Shown here one piece after another: positions 1 to 10,519 of a stretch of DNA of 64,000 nucleotides. This DNA comes from Cryptomeria japonica (taxonomy: Eukaryota; Streptophyta; Pinopsida; Cupressales; Cupressaceae), in assembly GCF_030272615.1 (NCBI RefSeq), contig NC_081413.1, positions 337,029,302 through 337,093,301 on the forward strand. Reading direction: 5' to 3'. The translations under genes were made by a program, and so were the position numbers. Each line of letters opens with the position of its first letter. The first letter of the stretch is position 1. The notes under the pieces are model-generated. The model was not told the origin of the DNA, made no database searches, and worked only from the letters and a program-made list of their open reading frames with translations.

Positions 1-1230
1 TGCAAGTTGTGCTATGAATCTTCATATGGACTGGAGTCTCCCTTGTAAAGATCGAAGCTGACTGATGTTTTGTGGTGGTTGCATCTCTAGGATGGCCTTG
101 ACTTTTTTTGGATCAGCTTCGATTCCTCTTTTTGATACAATGAATCCTAGGAGCTTCCCGGAGGTTAATCCAAAGACACATTTCTTGGGGTTTAATCTTA
201 CTTTTTATTTTTCCAACCGATCAAAGACAACTGAAAGTATATCCAAATGTGTATTTCTGTCTATTGATTTACCCAAGAGGTCATCAACATAATTTTCCAC
301 AGTAATGTGCATGAGATCATGAAAGATAGTAGTCATGGCTCTTTGATATGTAGCGCCTGCATTTTTTAGCCCAAAGGGCATGACATTCTAGCAGAAAGTT
401 CCCCAAGGACAAGTGAATGTTGTTTTGTGCTGGTCTTCGGATGCAATTTTTATTTGATTGTAACCAGAGAATCCATCCATCAAGGATAACATCGCATGAC
501 CTGCTGTGAGATCGACAATTAGGTCAATATTTGGTAACGGAAAATCATCCTTCGGACAAGATTTGTTGATGTCTCTGAAATCTGTACATATTCTGATGCT
601 ACGGTCTGGTTTACTAATAGGCACTAAGTTGGAGATCCATTCAGGATAATCAATTGGGCGTATGAATCCGACATCCAATAATTTCTCAAGTTCTGCTTTG
701 ACTAGTAATGCCACTTGTGGATGCATCTTTCTTAATTTTTGTTTCACTGGTTTTGCCCCCGGTTTGACTATCAAATGGTGCATTACCAAATCCGGATCCA
801 ATCCAGGCATATCAGCGTATGACCATGCAAAGTTGATTTGTCGTTCCGTGAAGAAACTTATGAATTTTGACCTTTCTGACTCTGTCAAAGATTGAGCCAA
901 GAATATGTTGTGTGGAACTTCTTCTGTAACAATGTTTGTTTTGATAGTCTCCTCTACCAACATGGATGACTTTTCCTCATATGATGTTGGGAGAATGTCA
1001 AGCCTTCCATCTTCGGGTGCCTCAGAGAGGTTTTCGCCCTTAGATACGTCCTTTCTTTTTACTTTTTTGGGGTCAAACAGCGCCACAATGTGGTTTTCAC
1101 CATAAGATCCTTGATTTGTTTTTATTTTCATATTTTTGTGACTAGAAGGCCCGACACCCTCACCAAAATACGCCACGCTATTGAGTTCTATAGTGTATCC
1201 CGCTTTATGGTCTTTAGGGGGAAGATCATC
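1..1230 (-). pseudogene. Reverse transcriptase of the Tat-like element (C-terminal part off window)
   Basis: The RT begins near 800 with EKLLDVGFIRPIDYPEW, followed by RICTDFRDINKSCPKDDFP and LSLMDGFSGYNQI (catalytic Asp). After a TAG at 388-390 the same register gives MPFGLKNAGATYQRAM, the catalytic YVDD, and RSLQGRLQSI near base 30. Further stops are at 205-207 (TAA) and 22-24 (TGA, in the I-stop-RF context where this family usually has arginine, so a likely CGA to TGA change). The copy cannot make active enzyme. It would copy genomic RNA into cDNA in the particle. Confidence 0.9.
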
Positions 1231-2082
1231 TCATATGCCAAGATAGTCAATAAAAGCTTCATCATTTTGGAATGTGTCAAACTGTGCAGGTCCTTCATGA
1301 TCCCAGTCAATGAGTTGGTGGTGGACAAGGGGAAGGCCTTTGATGTCTTCGAAGTTAGCGGGGCTAAGAGTGAAGATGCAATTATATTCCGGTATGTTGA
1401 GGTAGTTATCGAGGTCATCGTTGGCACTCTCCTCATCAGTCTCGATCGTGAACGAATCCAAATTATCATCACTAGTAGCACATTCTGGGACAGGTGTTCT
1501 CATTTTATGTGATTTCAACTTAGAACCTAGAGACAAGGATTGTGTGGAATCCTCTGGGGTTGTTTCTTGACCAACTTTGAATTTCCTATTAAATTCCTCT
1601 TCTTCTGTTGGCTCACTTGGTTCTTTAAATGTCTCGGTGAGCTCATAGTCATTAGAGGATTTGTTTGAACCCCATTCCCATTCATTGGAGTCTGTGGAAT
1701 AGCGATTTTCTTGTTGAATTTTGGCAGCTTTGATTTGTAATGCTTCTTCTGTCTTTTGAGTGTGGACCTTGGAAGTCATGAAACCAAGTCCTTTGGAACG
1801 TTCCTTTTTTAATGTCAATTCAGGTTGTAAAGGTTCAATGATGCCTTCCTTTCTTAACCCAAGAGGGCTTTTGCCATCATACTCAATTTTTTGTAGAATC
1901 TTGAACCCTTTGCCATACATCTCACATGGTATATTGATGTGATCTTCTGTATCATTTTCAAGGTCTTTGTAAAGCATTTTGTATAAGTCTTCTTCTTCTA
2001 GTTCACCCCATTTTTGGAAGATTGTAGGATCCCATTCAAGTGTAATGATAGATACCCGCTTAGTAGGATGTGGTCGTCCATA
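1231..2082 (-). pseudogene. Protease-RT linker with a G-patch-like segment
   Basis: In-frame stretch between protease and RT. At 1828-1920 it reads GKGFKILQKIEYDG then PLGLRKEGIIEPL, which follows the G-patch order (aromatic and K/L start, G pair, LG, G, P). The M-G pair usual before the aromatic is I-E here. The rest is acidic, with runs of E, D and S, and has no catalytic motif. Known G-patch domains bind RNA or activate helicases, and betaretroviral proteases carry one at their C-terminus. The assignment rests on motif spacing alone. TGA at 1231-1233 closes the ORF. Confidence 0.6.
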
Positions 2083-3009
2083 TTATTTTGGTGAATTCAT
2101 GACTTTTTGTAAGTACATGGTCTGATTCAAAGTGTATTCACCCATGCCCTTGTCTTGGAATTTCCCTTTAAGCTCACCTTGTTTTGATGTCGAAGGTTTT
2201 AATGATTCAGGATCAATGTACGTAGAAGAAGGAACAGCTTCGCGATTACTTAAAATGATCGTCTCAGTTTTCGATCTCAAGTTATTGCAATATATGAATG
2301 GATTAGGATCACCATTAACTGTTATTTCAACTCCATTGTGGGGAAACTTAATGCATTGGTGATATGTAGACAGGACTGCCCTCATTTCATGAATCCAAGG
2401 ACGTCCTAGCAATATGTTGTATGTGAGCTCCAGGTCTAAAACTTGACAAACCACATCCTTTGTAACCGGCCCAACTCTGAGAGGTAAGGTGACTGTGCCT
2501 TTGGATGAATGCTCTTCATCATCATATGCCTTGATGGTGATTTTGTTTGTAGAATTCACAACTTTATCAGAATATCCCAATTGTTTAATAGTGCTCAATG
2601 TACAAATGTTTAGACCTGCTCCTCCATCTATCAGGACTCGTTTTATGCGATGCTTGTGTATGAAGGCTTCAATGTGTAATGGTGCATTATGTGGCTGACT
2701 TACAGAGGCATCATCAACTTCTATGAATGTAAGAGAGTATGGAATGGAAAGGTATCCCACCATGGCTTGAAATTGGTCCACATTCAGATCAGTAGGAATG
2801 GCAGTGTCTCTCAAGAGTTTGTCAAGAATAGCTTTGTGTGCGGGGGATATGCGTAAAAGCTCAAGGATGGAAATAAGCACGGGTGTTTTTCCTAACTGTT
2901 CTACAAGGTCATACTCAGGCTTGGTTGATGAAGAAGCGGTATTTTTAGTTGGAGCACTTTGCAAAGTGAATTTACCTCGATCGGTTGTAACATGACATTC
3001 AGAGGTAGG
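2083..3009 (-). pseudogene. Retrotransposon aspartic protease
   Basis: Same register as gag. The active-site region reads RVLIDGGAGLNICTL, followed by a retropepsin-like tail (LRVGPVTKDVVCQVLDL, then YNILLGRPWIHEM). The catalytic triplet is D-G-G, not D-S-G or D-T-G; I believe this variant is usual in Tat-lineage proteases, but that is from memory. The enzyme would cleave the gag-pol polyprotein in the particle. It ends at TAA 2083-2085, after which the register stays open. Confidence 0.82.
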
Positions 3010-3486
3010 TTAAGAAGAAGATCCAATTCCTTTTAGGACAATCTTGGGTCTCTGGGTAGAATTCTCAGGGTTTTTGTCCTTGATGATAATGGTAGAGACA
3101 TAATTGTCCATTGAAATGTGATTGATGGTTGAATCATAGTTATAAGATGCTCTGGTATAGTTGGTTTGGTCATCTGTGGCTTCAGCTTTTCCCTTGTCAT
3201 GCTTTGGGAATGGTTCCTTAAACATTTCATGTTCTTGATTGGATGAGTGTCCTTCAATCTCAATGTCACCTCTATCAATGAGATCTTGTATGATGTTCTT
3301 CAGTCGATGACAATTTCCTGTCTTATGACCCTTGCTCTTATGAAATTCACAATATTCATCATCATTCCACCAATTTGGTTTCACCTTTGGTTCATATGGA
3401 GGAAAATCTGGAATTGTGATTACCTTGTTTGCCACTATCTTTTTGAAAACTGACTCAAGTGGTTCTCCCAATGGAGTGTACTTCCT
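3010..3486 (-). pseudogene. Gag C-terminus with CHHC zinc knuckle
   Basis: In-frame continuation of gag after the stop at 3487. It contains CEFHKSKGHKTGNC, a C-x2-H-x4-H-x4-C knuckle in which the second cysteine of the usual CCHC is histidine; the same spacing occurs in the unrelated gypsy gag near 14945. The knuckle would bind template RNA. An acidic and basic linker follows, closed by TAA at 3010-3012. I treat this as the nucleocapsid part of one gag-pro-pol polyprotein and not as a separate gene. Confidence 0.8.
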
Positions 3487-5196
3487 TCATGATTTGGAAG
3501 TTGTTTGAGTATTCACTTGATTGTTTGTAGAGCTTGATCCAGAAAAAATGAATTTGGGTCGCACTATATTGGCGTCTACAACACCATCATTGACTGTGTT
3601 CTTGTTTTTGTTCCAAAATCTTGGCTTATCTTTTCCTTTAAAGTCATCTTTGTTTTCCTTGAATATCTTAATGACTCCTTGTTCAATTAGGACCTTTTCT
3701 GTCGCTAATCCTTTTTCAATGACATCCTTGAAGGTAGACAAACAAGGTTTCCTTAGATCATAGCCAATGTCTTTGTTAATATTTTGGGTGAACATCTCTA
3801 CCATTTGTTTTTGTGGAATTTCACAAGAGCATCTACTGGCTAGATTCCTCCATCTTTGTAAAAATGATGCAAAAGACTCTCCCTCTTTTTGCTTGGTGTT
3901 GCACAAAGTAGTGATTGATATGTTTGTCTCTATGTTGTAGGAGAAATGTTGGATAAATGCCTCTGCTAAGTCACCCCATGACTTAATTCCAGGTGGAAGT
4001 TGGGAGAACCATTCCATAGCTTGATCGCCTAGGCTTTGTGGGAATAATCTCATCAAATATGTCTCTTCTGCTGCTACCTCAATGCAGGCTGTCAAAAACT
4101 GTCTTATGTGTGCCTTAGGATCCCCTTTTCCTCTATACTTATCAAACTTAGGTGTCACAAAGTGTGTAGGAAATGGAGGCATTGGAATGCTTTTGTCAAA
4201 TGGATAAGGACATATGTCTCTCATTGTGTATGTTGGCTTCGGTGTATTTATGTCCTCCATTTTCTTTTGTAAGTTCCTGATTTGTTGCTCCAAATTGCTC
4301 TTAAGTGGAGACCGACTTCTTGGACCATACCCCATTCTTGAGGCACCAATTGGAGGAGGAGCATGTTGCATACATGGATGATATTGATCATACACATGTT
4401 CATATGGAGGAGGTCTATAATGATGTTGCGTGTATGGACCACTTGGTATAGATTCATGTTGAGGAATGAAATATCTGCTTTGTCCATGTATACCATACTC
4501 TACAGGCATGTCATGTTCTAATGTGTTGCCCCCAAATTTGACACGGGGTTTCCTTGTGTCCAAATTTTGAGCATGCCTTTGAATATCCAATTGCTTTGGT
4601 GGTTGATCCTTAGCATTGGTATGTGATTGAGCATATTTTTCTGCATAAGACTTCCATAATGGTTTGCGAAGGTGCGTATCATATGTTTGACCATATGTAT
4701 GTGGGACCTCTGGTTTTTGAAACAAAGATGATGGTGATTCAGGTACCATATGTGGTCCTTTATTGCCTCCACTATTAGGCCTCCTTTGATCCATGCTGGA
4801 GTGAGTTTGTTGCAAAGGTCTATGTTCCATTATCTGAGACATGTCAAAATCATGAGGGATCTTGGCTCCACTTTGTGCCATCATTTGTAAGAAGTATTGT
4901 CTATCCCTCCTCATTATTTCCTCAATCAATCGATTGAAACGGGGATCCATAATGGATTCTTCCACATCTACTGAATGTACTGAAAAGCTGTCCATATTGT
5001 CATTGTGTGTATCATTGTTGTTTGTAGTGTCCATGTTCTCAACATTTGGAATGTTTCTATAGGCATCCATGTCAGGTAATGTAGTATGATCTGAATTGAA
5101 AAAGATATCATTGTCATATTCATAGGAACTCATGTTTGCGGACTCTTGAACCTCTTTAGATTCTCTCCTAGATTTTTGGGAATGGGTTTCAACCAT
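3487..5196 (-). pseudogene. Retrotransposon gag (capsid) of the Tat-like element
   Basis: An open stretch of 569 codons begins with ATG at 5196. The first ~300 residues are polar and rich in H, Q, Y and P with many PP and MxQ motifs. A retrotransposon gag domain follows at about residues 350-510, with the conserved pattern FPQSLGDQAMEWFSQLPPG, then SWGDLAEAFIQHF and ESFASFLQRWRNLASRC. This domain builds the cytoplasmic virus-like particle. The stop at 3487-3489 (TGA) is premature because the same register continues into the zinc knuckle. This is the longest uninterrupted part of the element. Confidence 0.88.
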
Positions 5197-6174
5197 GAAC
5201 TAGGTATTGACCAAGATGTGTGAGACTAGATGAAAATGGAAAGAGTATGGAAGACCAAGAGTTGGATGGAATGTAAATGAATATGAGGTGTACTTGCAAT
5301 GTCCAAAATGTAAGACTAAGTATGTATGTAGTAGAGTAGGTGTGGCTTCCAAAGAGATGATAGTTTCTCTTGATGAGGTAAGTTGACCTTGACTCTAAGT
5401 AAGACCAAATGAGACCCAAAGGTGATAGACCTTGATGAGGGACCGCTTAGCAAATGTTGTTGTATGTAGTGTGTTGACAAAGCAAGATGAGGACAAGCAA
5501 GTGACCTTTTGACTCAAGTTTAGACAAATGTGAATGTAATGTAAGGTGTAAAGCAATGATGGACTATGTGAGACCCAAAGACAGGTTGAATGGTAGATGA
5601 AACCCTAGAGAAATAACCTAGGAAGGTCAAGAATTCCGAAACTAACTATGTTTGTTTGCTAGACTGTAAATTTTTTTCAATACTGAACACAGACGCGCCT
5701 GTATACCGCACAGACGCGATTTCCTGACGCAGACGTGGTTCTGTTTAACACATACGCGTTTCTGAGATTTTGTAAATGCAATGTTGATTCTGAGAACACA
5801 AACGCATTTCTGCCCTTCACAGACGCGGTTATACAACATAGACGCTATTATGTCAGACACAGACGCGTTTCTGCAAAATTTGTGCAATTTTTTCCAATCT
5901 GTGAAGTTGCTTTGTTGTGACCAAATTTGACTATTTGACTGTTTTTTCGTGACAAGAGGACAGTTTTACATACACTTGAAGACACAAAAGACACAATGTT
6001 TTGTTGTTTGGTCTTGAATGTTTGATTGTTCAAAATAAGTCAAGCACAATTCTTATGGCTGGCCAAGACAATAGTAATGGTAATGTGCAGCTGGAAGAAA
6101 TCAAGATTCAATAAGAAGCAACCAACTTCTTCTCAATTTTGTTCCCAAAAGACTTGGACTAAGATCAACATATA
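5197..6174 (-). other. Leader or LTR-side sequence upstream of gag
   Basis: No coding signal was found. For a minus-strand element this is the 5' leader and possibly the 5' LTR. I could not find a convincing tRNA primer-binding site or TG...CA termini. It includes the periodic motif array at 5688-5873, which stands out from its surroundings by its CpG content. Confidence 0.4.
5688..5873. repeat. Eight-copy periodic ACGCG motif array
   Basis: Imperfect copies of CACAGACGCGTTTCTG have their ACG cores near 5693, 5714, 5733, 5754, 5802, 5823, 5842 and 5863. Core spacings are 21, 19, 21, 48, 21, 19 and 21 bp, so two blocks of four share the same spacing about 109 bp apart. Sequence after the fourth motif of each block is also alike, which indicates a tandem duplication of about 109 bp. 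The motif core ACGCGT is palindromic. The reading register changes between copies, so the pattern acts at DNA or RNA level, not at peptide level. Confidence 0.85.
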
Positions 6175-6194
6175 GATAGTTATGAAATTATCAA

Positions 6195-7560
6195 TTGTAT
6201 CCCCATAAGTTATTATCGGGTCAAAATAATGTTCATCTTAATCAGCCATTTACTCTTGAAGAAGTTAGAAAAGTAGTCTTTGCTCTCTCTTCGGATAAGG
6301 CTCCAAGGCCCGATGGATTTATTGGTTTATTTTTTTGTAAGTGTTGGGAGTTTGTGGGTTTAGATGTGTTAAAAGTGATAGAGGATTCAAGAAGGAATGA
6401 TACAATGTTAAAAGAATTTAATACCACATTTATTGTCCTTATTTCAAAAGGTAACAGTCTGAAATCATTTGTAGAAGATAGACCTATTTCCTTATGTAAT
6501 ACAGTTTACAAGATATTTGCATAGGCTATTTCACTATGGCTAGCTCCTATTATTCCAAAGATTGTTTCTTATGAGCGGGGTGTATTAGTTCCAGGAAAAG
6601 ATACAATGGAAGGGACCTTAGTATCTCATGAAACATTGCATTCAATTCATGTTGGTAGGTTGACTTCTATGATTATCAAATTGGACATGATGAAAGCATA
6701 TGACAAAGTAAGTTGGGAGTTTCTCCTTCAAATTTTGCACAAAATGGGTTTCAAGTAGAAGTGGTGTAAATGGATCTTATCATGTATTTTAGGAGCTAAA
6801 ATTTCAATCCTAGTTAATGGAAATCCATGTGGTTTCTTTTCTTCCACTCAGGGAGCGCGACAAGGTGATCCACTTTCACCTTTCTTCTTTATAATTCTAA
6901 TCAAGGGCCTAAGTAGGTTCATTCATCATCAACACAATCAGGGGGTATGGTAGGGAGTGTAGATTCCAAATTCAAACTTATCTACAACTCACATTTTGTT
7001 TTCAGGTGATACATTGATGTTTGGGTAGGCATCAATGGTTGAAGCTAAAATTATTAAACATTCTTTGGATTATTACTATTCGAGATCAGGTCAGAAAGTA
7101 AAAGCTCACAAATCAAAAAAAATCTTTTTCAACACATGAATTTTGGTAAGTTCTCCTTTGCAAATATATTTTCCCTATAAATATCTTGGTGTTCCTTTCT
7201 TTATTGGGGAAAATAAATTTACATATTGGTCTCATATTCTTTCATCTATTTCCAATAGAGTGTCATGTTGGAAAGCTAGATAGTTATCATTGGCAAGGAG
7301 AATTCTTATGATAAAATATGTTTTTAGTTCAATTCCAAACTATATAATGTCAATACTAGAAGCCTCAAGAGGGGTGATTGGTGCAATTGAAAAAGCATTG
7401 AGATATTTTTTGTGGAAAGGTAACATGGACGGTAAAAACAAACTACCATTAATTTCTTGAGAGAATATTTGCAAGGCAAAGTGGGAAAGAGGTTCAAGTA
7501 TTCACAATTTAGATGACCGCAATCTAAGCTTGGCAACAAAATTGGCTAGGAATTTATATA
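6195..7560 (+). pseudogene. LINE reverse transcriptase remnant
   Basis: Ordered RT motifs can be read across frames: SSDKAPRPDGF (usually KAPGPDGF), RPISLCNTVYKI, IIKLDMMKAYDKVSWEF with the motif A aspartate, GARQGDPLSPFFF, then FSGDT where motif C (FADD) should be. The first catalytic aspartate of motif C is therefore lost. YKYLGVP near 7185 marks the thumb region. Internal stops occur, for example after VYKIFA near 6522 and after HKMGFK near 6757. The region cannot encode an active enzyme. Confidence 0.85.
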
Positions 7561-8679
7561 ACAAACCAGATTCAAAATGGGCTTAAATTATACAATTCAA
7601 ATATCTTGATTCACCTCAACTTGAGAGGATATTCTCACTTGAAAATCCCCCTAAGGGTTCTACCATGTGGAATTTTATAATTAAATGCAAAGAGGTAATC
7701 TTACCATACTTGTCTTGGGTAATTGAATCAGGTGATAAAGCCTTGTTTTGCGAGGACTCCTAGAATGGAGCTCTTCCTCTTGCAAACAATACATGTGTAT
7801 AGCAAGCAAAGAAAGTGTTATAGAAAGTTTGGGGTTATAAAGTGAAGGATTATTTGTTGATTTTAGTCAAAGGTGGTATTTATTCTTATCATTGGAAGGT
7901 TTTTTTATGATTTTTCATTCCCTTAAATGAGCAACATATTCTTCGTAATGTTCTTAAGGAGAGACAACTATTCGTGTCCTCAAAATCAGATTTTTTGATT
8001 TGGACTCCTAATATATTAGGTTATATTCAGTTAAGCAAGGATATTTATCATTAAGATATCAGGGGGATAGTAAAAAGTTCAAAGACTATTATTTATGTTG
8101 GAATGATGCAAATATCCCAAAGGTAGGGGCATTGTCCTAGTTGCCACTAGATAATTTTTAACCAATGAAAGATTAGCCAAGCTAGGGATTGCTAATGAAT
8201 TCAGTTGTACTTTATGTAACCTACAAACAAAACCTCTAGACCATTTATTGCTCCAATTTTCTTTTTCTCAAGAATGTTGGACTTGGTTGCAGGGTAAGCT
8301 CAGATGAACAACTCCATTGCAAAATTCATTGTTTTAAGTATTTCAAAGTTGTCCACTTTTACATAAGGATTCCTTTTTTCAGTAATTTGGAAAATTTATC
8401 CTCCAATTCTTGTTTGGAATATTTGGTGCGAGAGAAATAAATGTATATTCAGGAAGCAACAACAAACAGTGCAAAAAGTCTTTGAAAAGATAGAGATTTC
8501 AATTTTTGAGTGTGTCAAAGCATATACAACAAGAACAAAGAGCCTCTCATCTCATTTCACCTTAGAAGACTCAAGTGTTCTAACTACTTGGCCTTTAATT
8601 TCTTTACCATTCCAAGGTAGTTTATTACTAAATGCACCTATCAAACCTATCAAGAAATTTAATATTTAGTGGAGGCCTC

Positions 8680-9182
8680 TAGTTATTGGTTTTTTCAAAC
8701 TCAATTATGATGGCTCCTCCAAGGGAAATCCTAGATATTCAGGTGCAAGGTTTGTTACTAGAGATCACAATGGGAAATTTATAGCAACTTTGGCCTCTAA
8801 ACTATTTCTAGGAACTAATAATACTGACAAACCTTTAGCCTTGACCAATGGTCTCAAATTAACTCTTTTGTATGATGTTCATGATATTCAAATTGAAGAG
8901 GGCTCTCAGGTTATCATAAATGTGTTAATAAATGGACATGTAATCAATTGGCAATTGAGGTATGCTTTCTCACAAGTATGAAATCTCTTGCCTCAATTTG
9001 ACAATTATTCTTTAACTCACTATTTGAGAGAGGCATATTACTTGGCCAATATAGTTGTTGAGTTGGATCAAGGAGAGAAAATATTCTCTTCACATGAGTT
9101 GATTAATCATCCCAGAATTTATAATCGGATCAAATTGAAATTGAAGACAAGTTTATATGAGGAGCTTGAATTGACAAAATAA
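8680..9182 (+). pseudogene. LINE C-terminal RNase H-like domain remnant
   Basis: The reading frame includes KLNYDGSSKGNPRYSGARF, the N-terminal RNase H strand with its first catalytic aspartate. Helix positions follow (LALTNGLKLTLLYDVHD, then GSQVIINVLI). LREAYYLANIVVEL near 9020 matches the usual REAN..AD..A tail, but without the aspartate. This RVT_3-type domain is typical of plant L1 LINEs and removes RNA from RNA-DNA hybrids. A stop near 8979 and the lost tail aspartate indicate decay. Confidence 0.8.
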
Positions 9183-9265
9183 TCACTCAAAGTTATCATC
9201 ATTTGCCAATTGACCACAAGGTCATGCTAATGTGACAAAATTGAATTTTTTTCTAATTTTTTTTC

Positions 9266-9541
9266 TCGTACAAGAAGGATCATGAACTCCTACATTGCAA
9301 TTTTGTTGCCTACATGCGAGTTTATGTTGATTACATTAAAGGCAAGAACATGCATTACTAAGTTTTTGTTGTCAGCCACATTAACAAGGTGTTCATAAAG
9401 ATGTATTTTATTCATGTGAGGTTCAACTTTGCAAACTGTCAGAGATACAACTAATATGGTATTTGCTCCAAGCTTTTGTATCCACTTGTCCCATCCATTT
9501 TGGGTTCCATCAAGAGTTTGTACTTTGAAGTTATCCATTCA
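9266..9541 (-). pseudogene. ENO: Enolase processed-pseudogene fragment
   Basis: On the minus strand, 83 codons read [51 protein letters not shown] and [17 protein letters not shown]. This follows the plant enolase N-terminal region (IDNFMVQ-LDGT, QKLGANAILAVSLAVCK, NLAGNK, PAFNVINGGSHAGNKLAM) from memory. After a TAG at 9290-9292, where enolase has Gln, the frame continues EFMILLV, matching QEFMILPV. About 90 consecutive codons without an intron suggest a cDNA-derived piece. Enolase converts 2-phosphoglycerate to phosphoenolpyruvate; this fragment lacks the catalytic barrel. It lies antisense just past the LINE RNase H. Confidence 0.85.
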
Positions 9542-10519
9542 TCCAATCTTTAAGTGGCTTGGCAATGAATTCATGGCAGCTAGTGTAATAATGACAAGAT
9601 ATTGAATTTGTCCAAGGTTTGGCTATACAATTTTTTTAATCCATCCATGAGATCATCATTGAATGTCAGTATCTTCGATGACTAGGGATTAGGAAAGTCC
9701 ATTTGAATGGTTTAGTTTAAGAATTCTCTCGAAGGTCGATGAGAATATGAGGACATTAATAAAGTGATGAATAATTTATGGCCATTCTCTTCTTTTGTTT
9801 ATAAGTTGCATAGGAGGTTGACATTGGTCTTTCCTACAACTAGTTGCCTAGTCTCCTTCCCTTTCTAATACTTCAAAGGAAAGTCAAGGTATTCAAGAAA
9901 AAATGGTGTTGTTCAAGTTGGTGTTCAATATGGTGGTGATGATGATTCCCCTAATGACATTGCTATTATGAGATCAAGGAAGTTGGGGAAACGTTCCCCA
10001 ATATCTGATATTTAATCTTTCAGAAGGTGTTTTGTGGGCACTCTACATCTTTTTGTATTGCTATGCTCTATTTTGATCATTTGGGCATTGATGTTAGTTT
10101 TCTATTTATGTATTATGCTAAAAATGATTGAGAGAAGTAATACTTATAATTATTATAAAAATATATAATAATCTAACCATTCTTATAAATATTGTATGTA
10201 TTATGCTTGTAATTAACCATTATATTATAACAAATTGTAATAATATATTATTATTAAAATATGTAGAATAAAATAATAACATATTAACAGTACTACAAAG
10301 AAATGTTAAAAGGTGTTATAGATATAAGAATAGAAATAGATAATTCGTAAACAATTGGTATTTGTGTGATTAGATTTACAATATATTGATAAATTGACAA
10401 TGAAATCAAAAAGATAGATTAAGATTAATATATAAGATTACAATCATTAAAATATAGGATGCACGTGATGTAGGGGAGGTCACACTTTACAAAAAAAAAC
10501 ACAATTTTAGGGTGCAGAA
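9542..10519. other. AT-rich spacer, no clear gene
   Basis: To about 10015 there are short plus-strand open stretches that could be LINE 3' sequence or another captured fragment, but none is recognisable. From about 10120 to 10480 the DNA is very AT-rich with no coding signal. It separates the LINE and enolase remnants from the ORF1-like piece to the right. Confidence 0.5.

Larger units (their letters stand above)
1..5196 (-). mobile_element. Ty3/gypsy (Tat-like) retrotransposon, gag-pro-pol, cut by window edge
   Basis: Gag, zinc knuckle, aspartic protease, a long linker and the reverse transcriptase follow each other on the minus strand, all in one register (codon high ends divisible by 3) from 5196 to base 1. 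No frameshift is visible. Seven in-frame stops interrupt it: 3487-3489, 3010-3012, 2083-2085, 1231-1233, 388-390, 205-207 and 22-24. RNase H and integrase would lie left of the window. The RT wording (CPKDDFPLPNID, MDGFSGYNQI) and the DGGAG protease fit the Tat/Ogre side of Ty3/gypsy; the lineage is an inference. The stop pattern points to point-mutation decay, not rearrangement. Confidence 0.9.
6175..9182 (+). mobile_element. Decayed 5'-truncated L1-type LINE (RT and RNase H)
   Basis: A plus-strand LINE ORF2 remnant: RT from about 6195 to 7560, a degenerate connection and zf-RVT-like stretch to about 8300, and an RNase H domain from about 8690. ORF1 and the AP endonuclease are absent, as expected for 5' truncation during target-primed reverse transcription. 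Many stops and frameshifts show that it is old. I found no clear poly(A) tail or target-site duplication, so the 3' boundary is uncertain and could lie further right. Confidence 0.85.

Noticed and set aside
5688-5873. CRISPR-like appearance of evenly spaced repeats
   Set aside because: The genome is eukaryotic, the repeats are short and imperfect, and spacers of 4-6 bp are far too short.
5642-5887. 81-codon minus frame with repeated R-V-C or R-L-C words
   Set aside because: The 21/19/21-bp spacing changes reading frame between motif copies, so the peptide repeat is a by-product of the DNA array.
9595-9660. Short minus-strand similarity (DGLKKLY-type) to EH-domain proteins upstream of the enolase piece
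   Set aside because: Only about seven residues match and the frame then breaks; not enough to call a captured gene.
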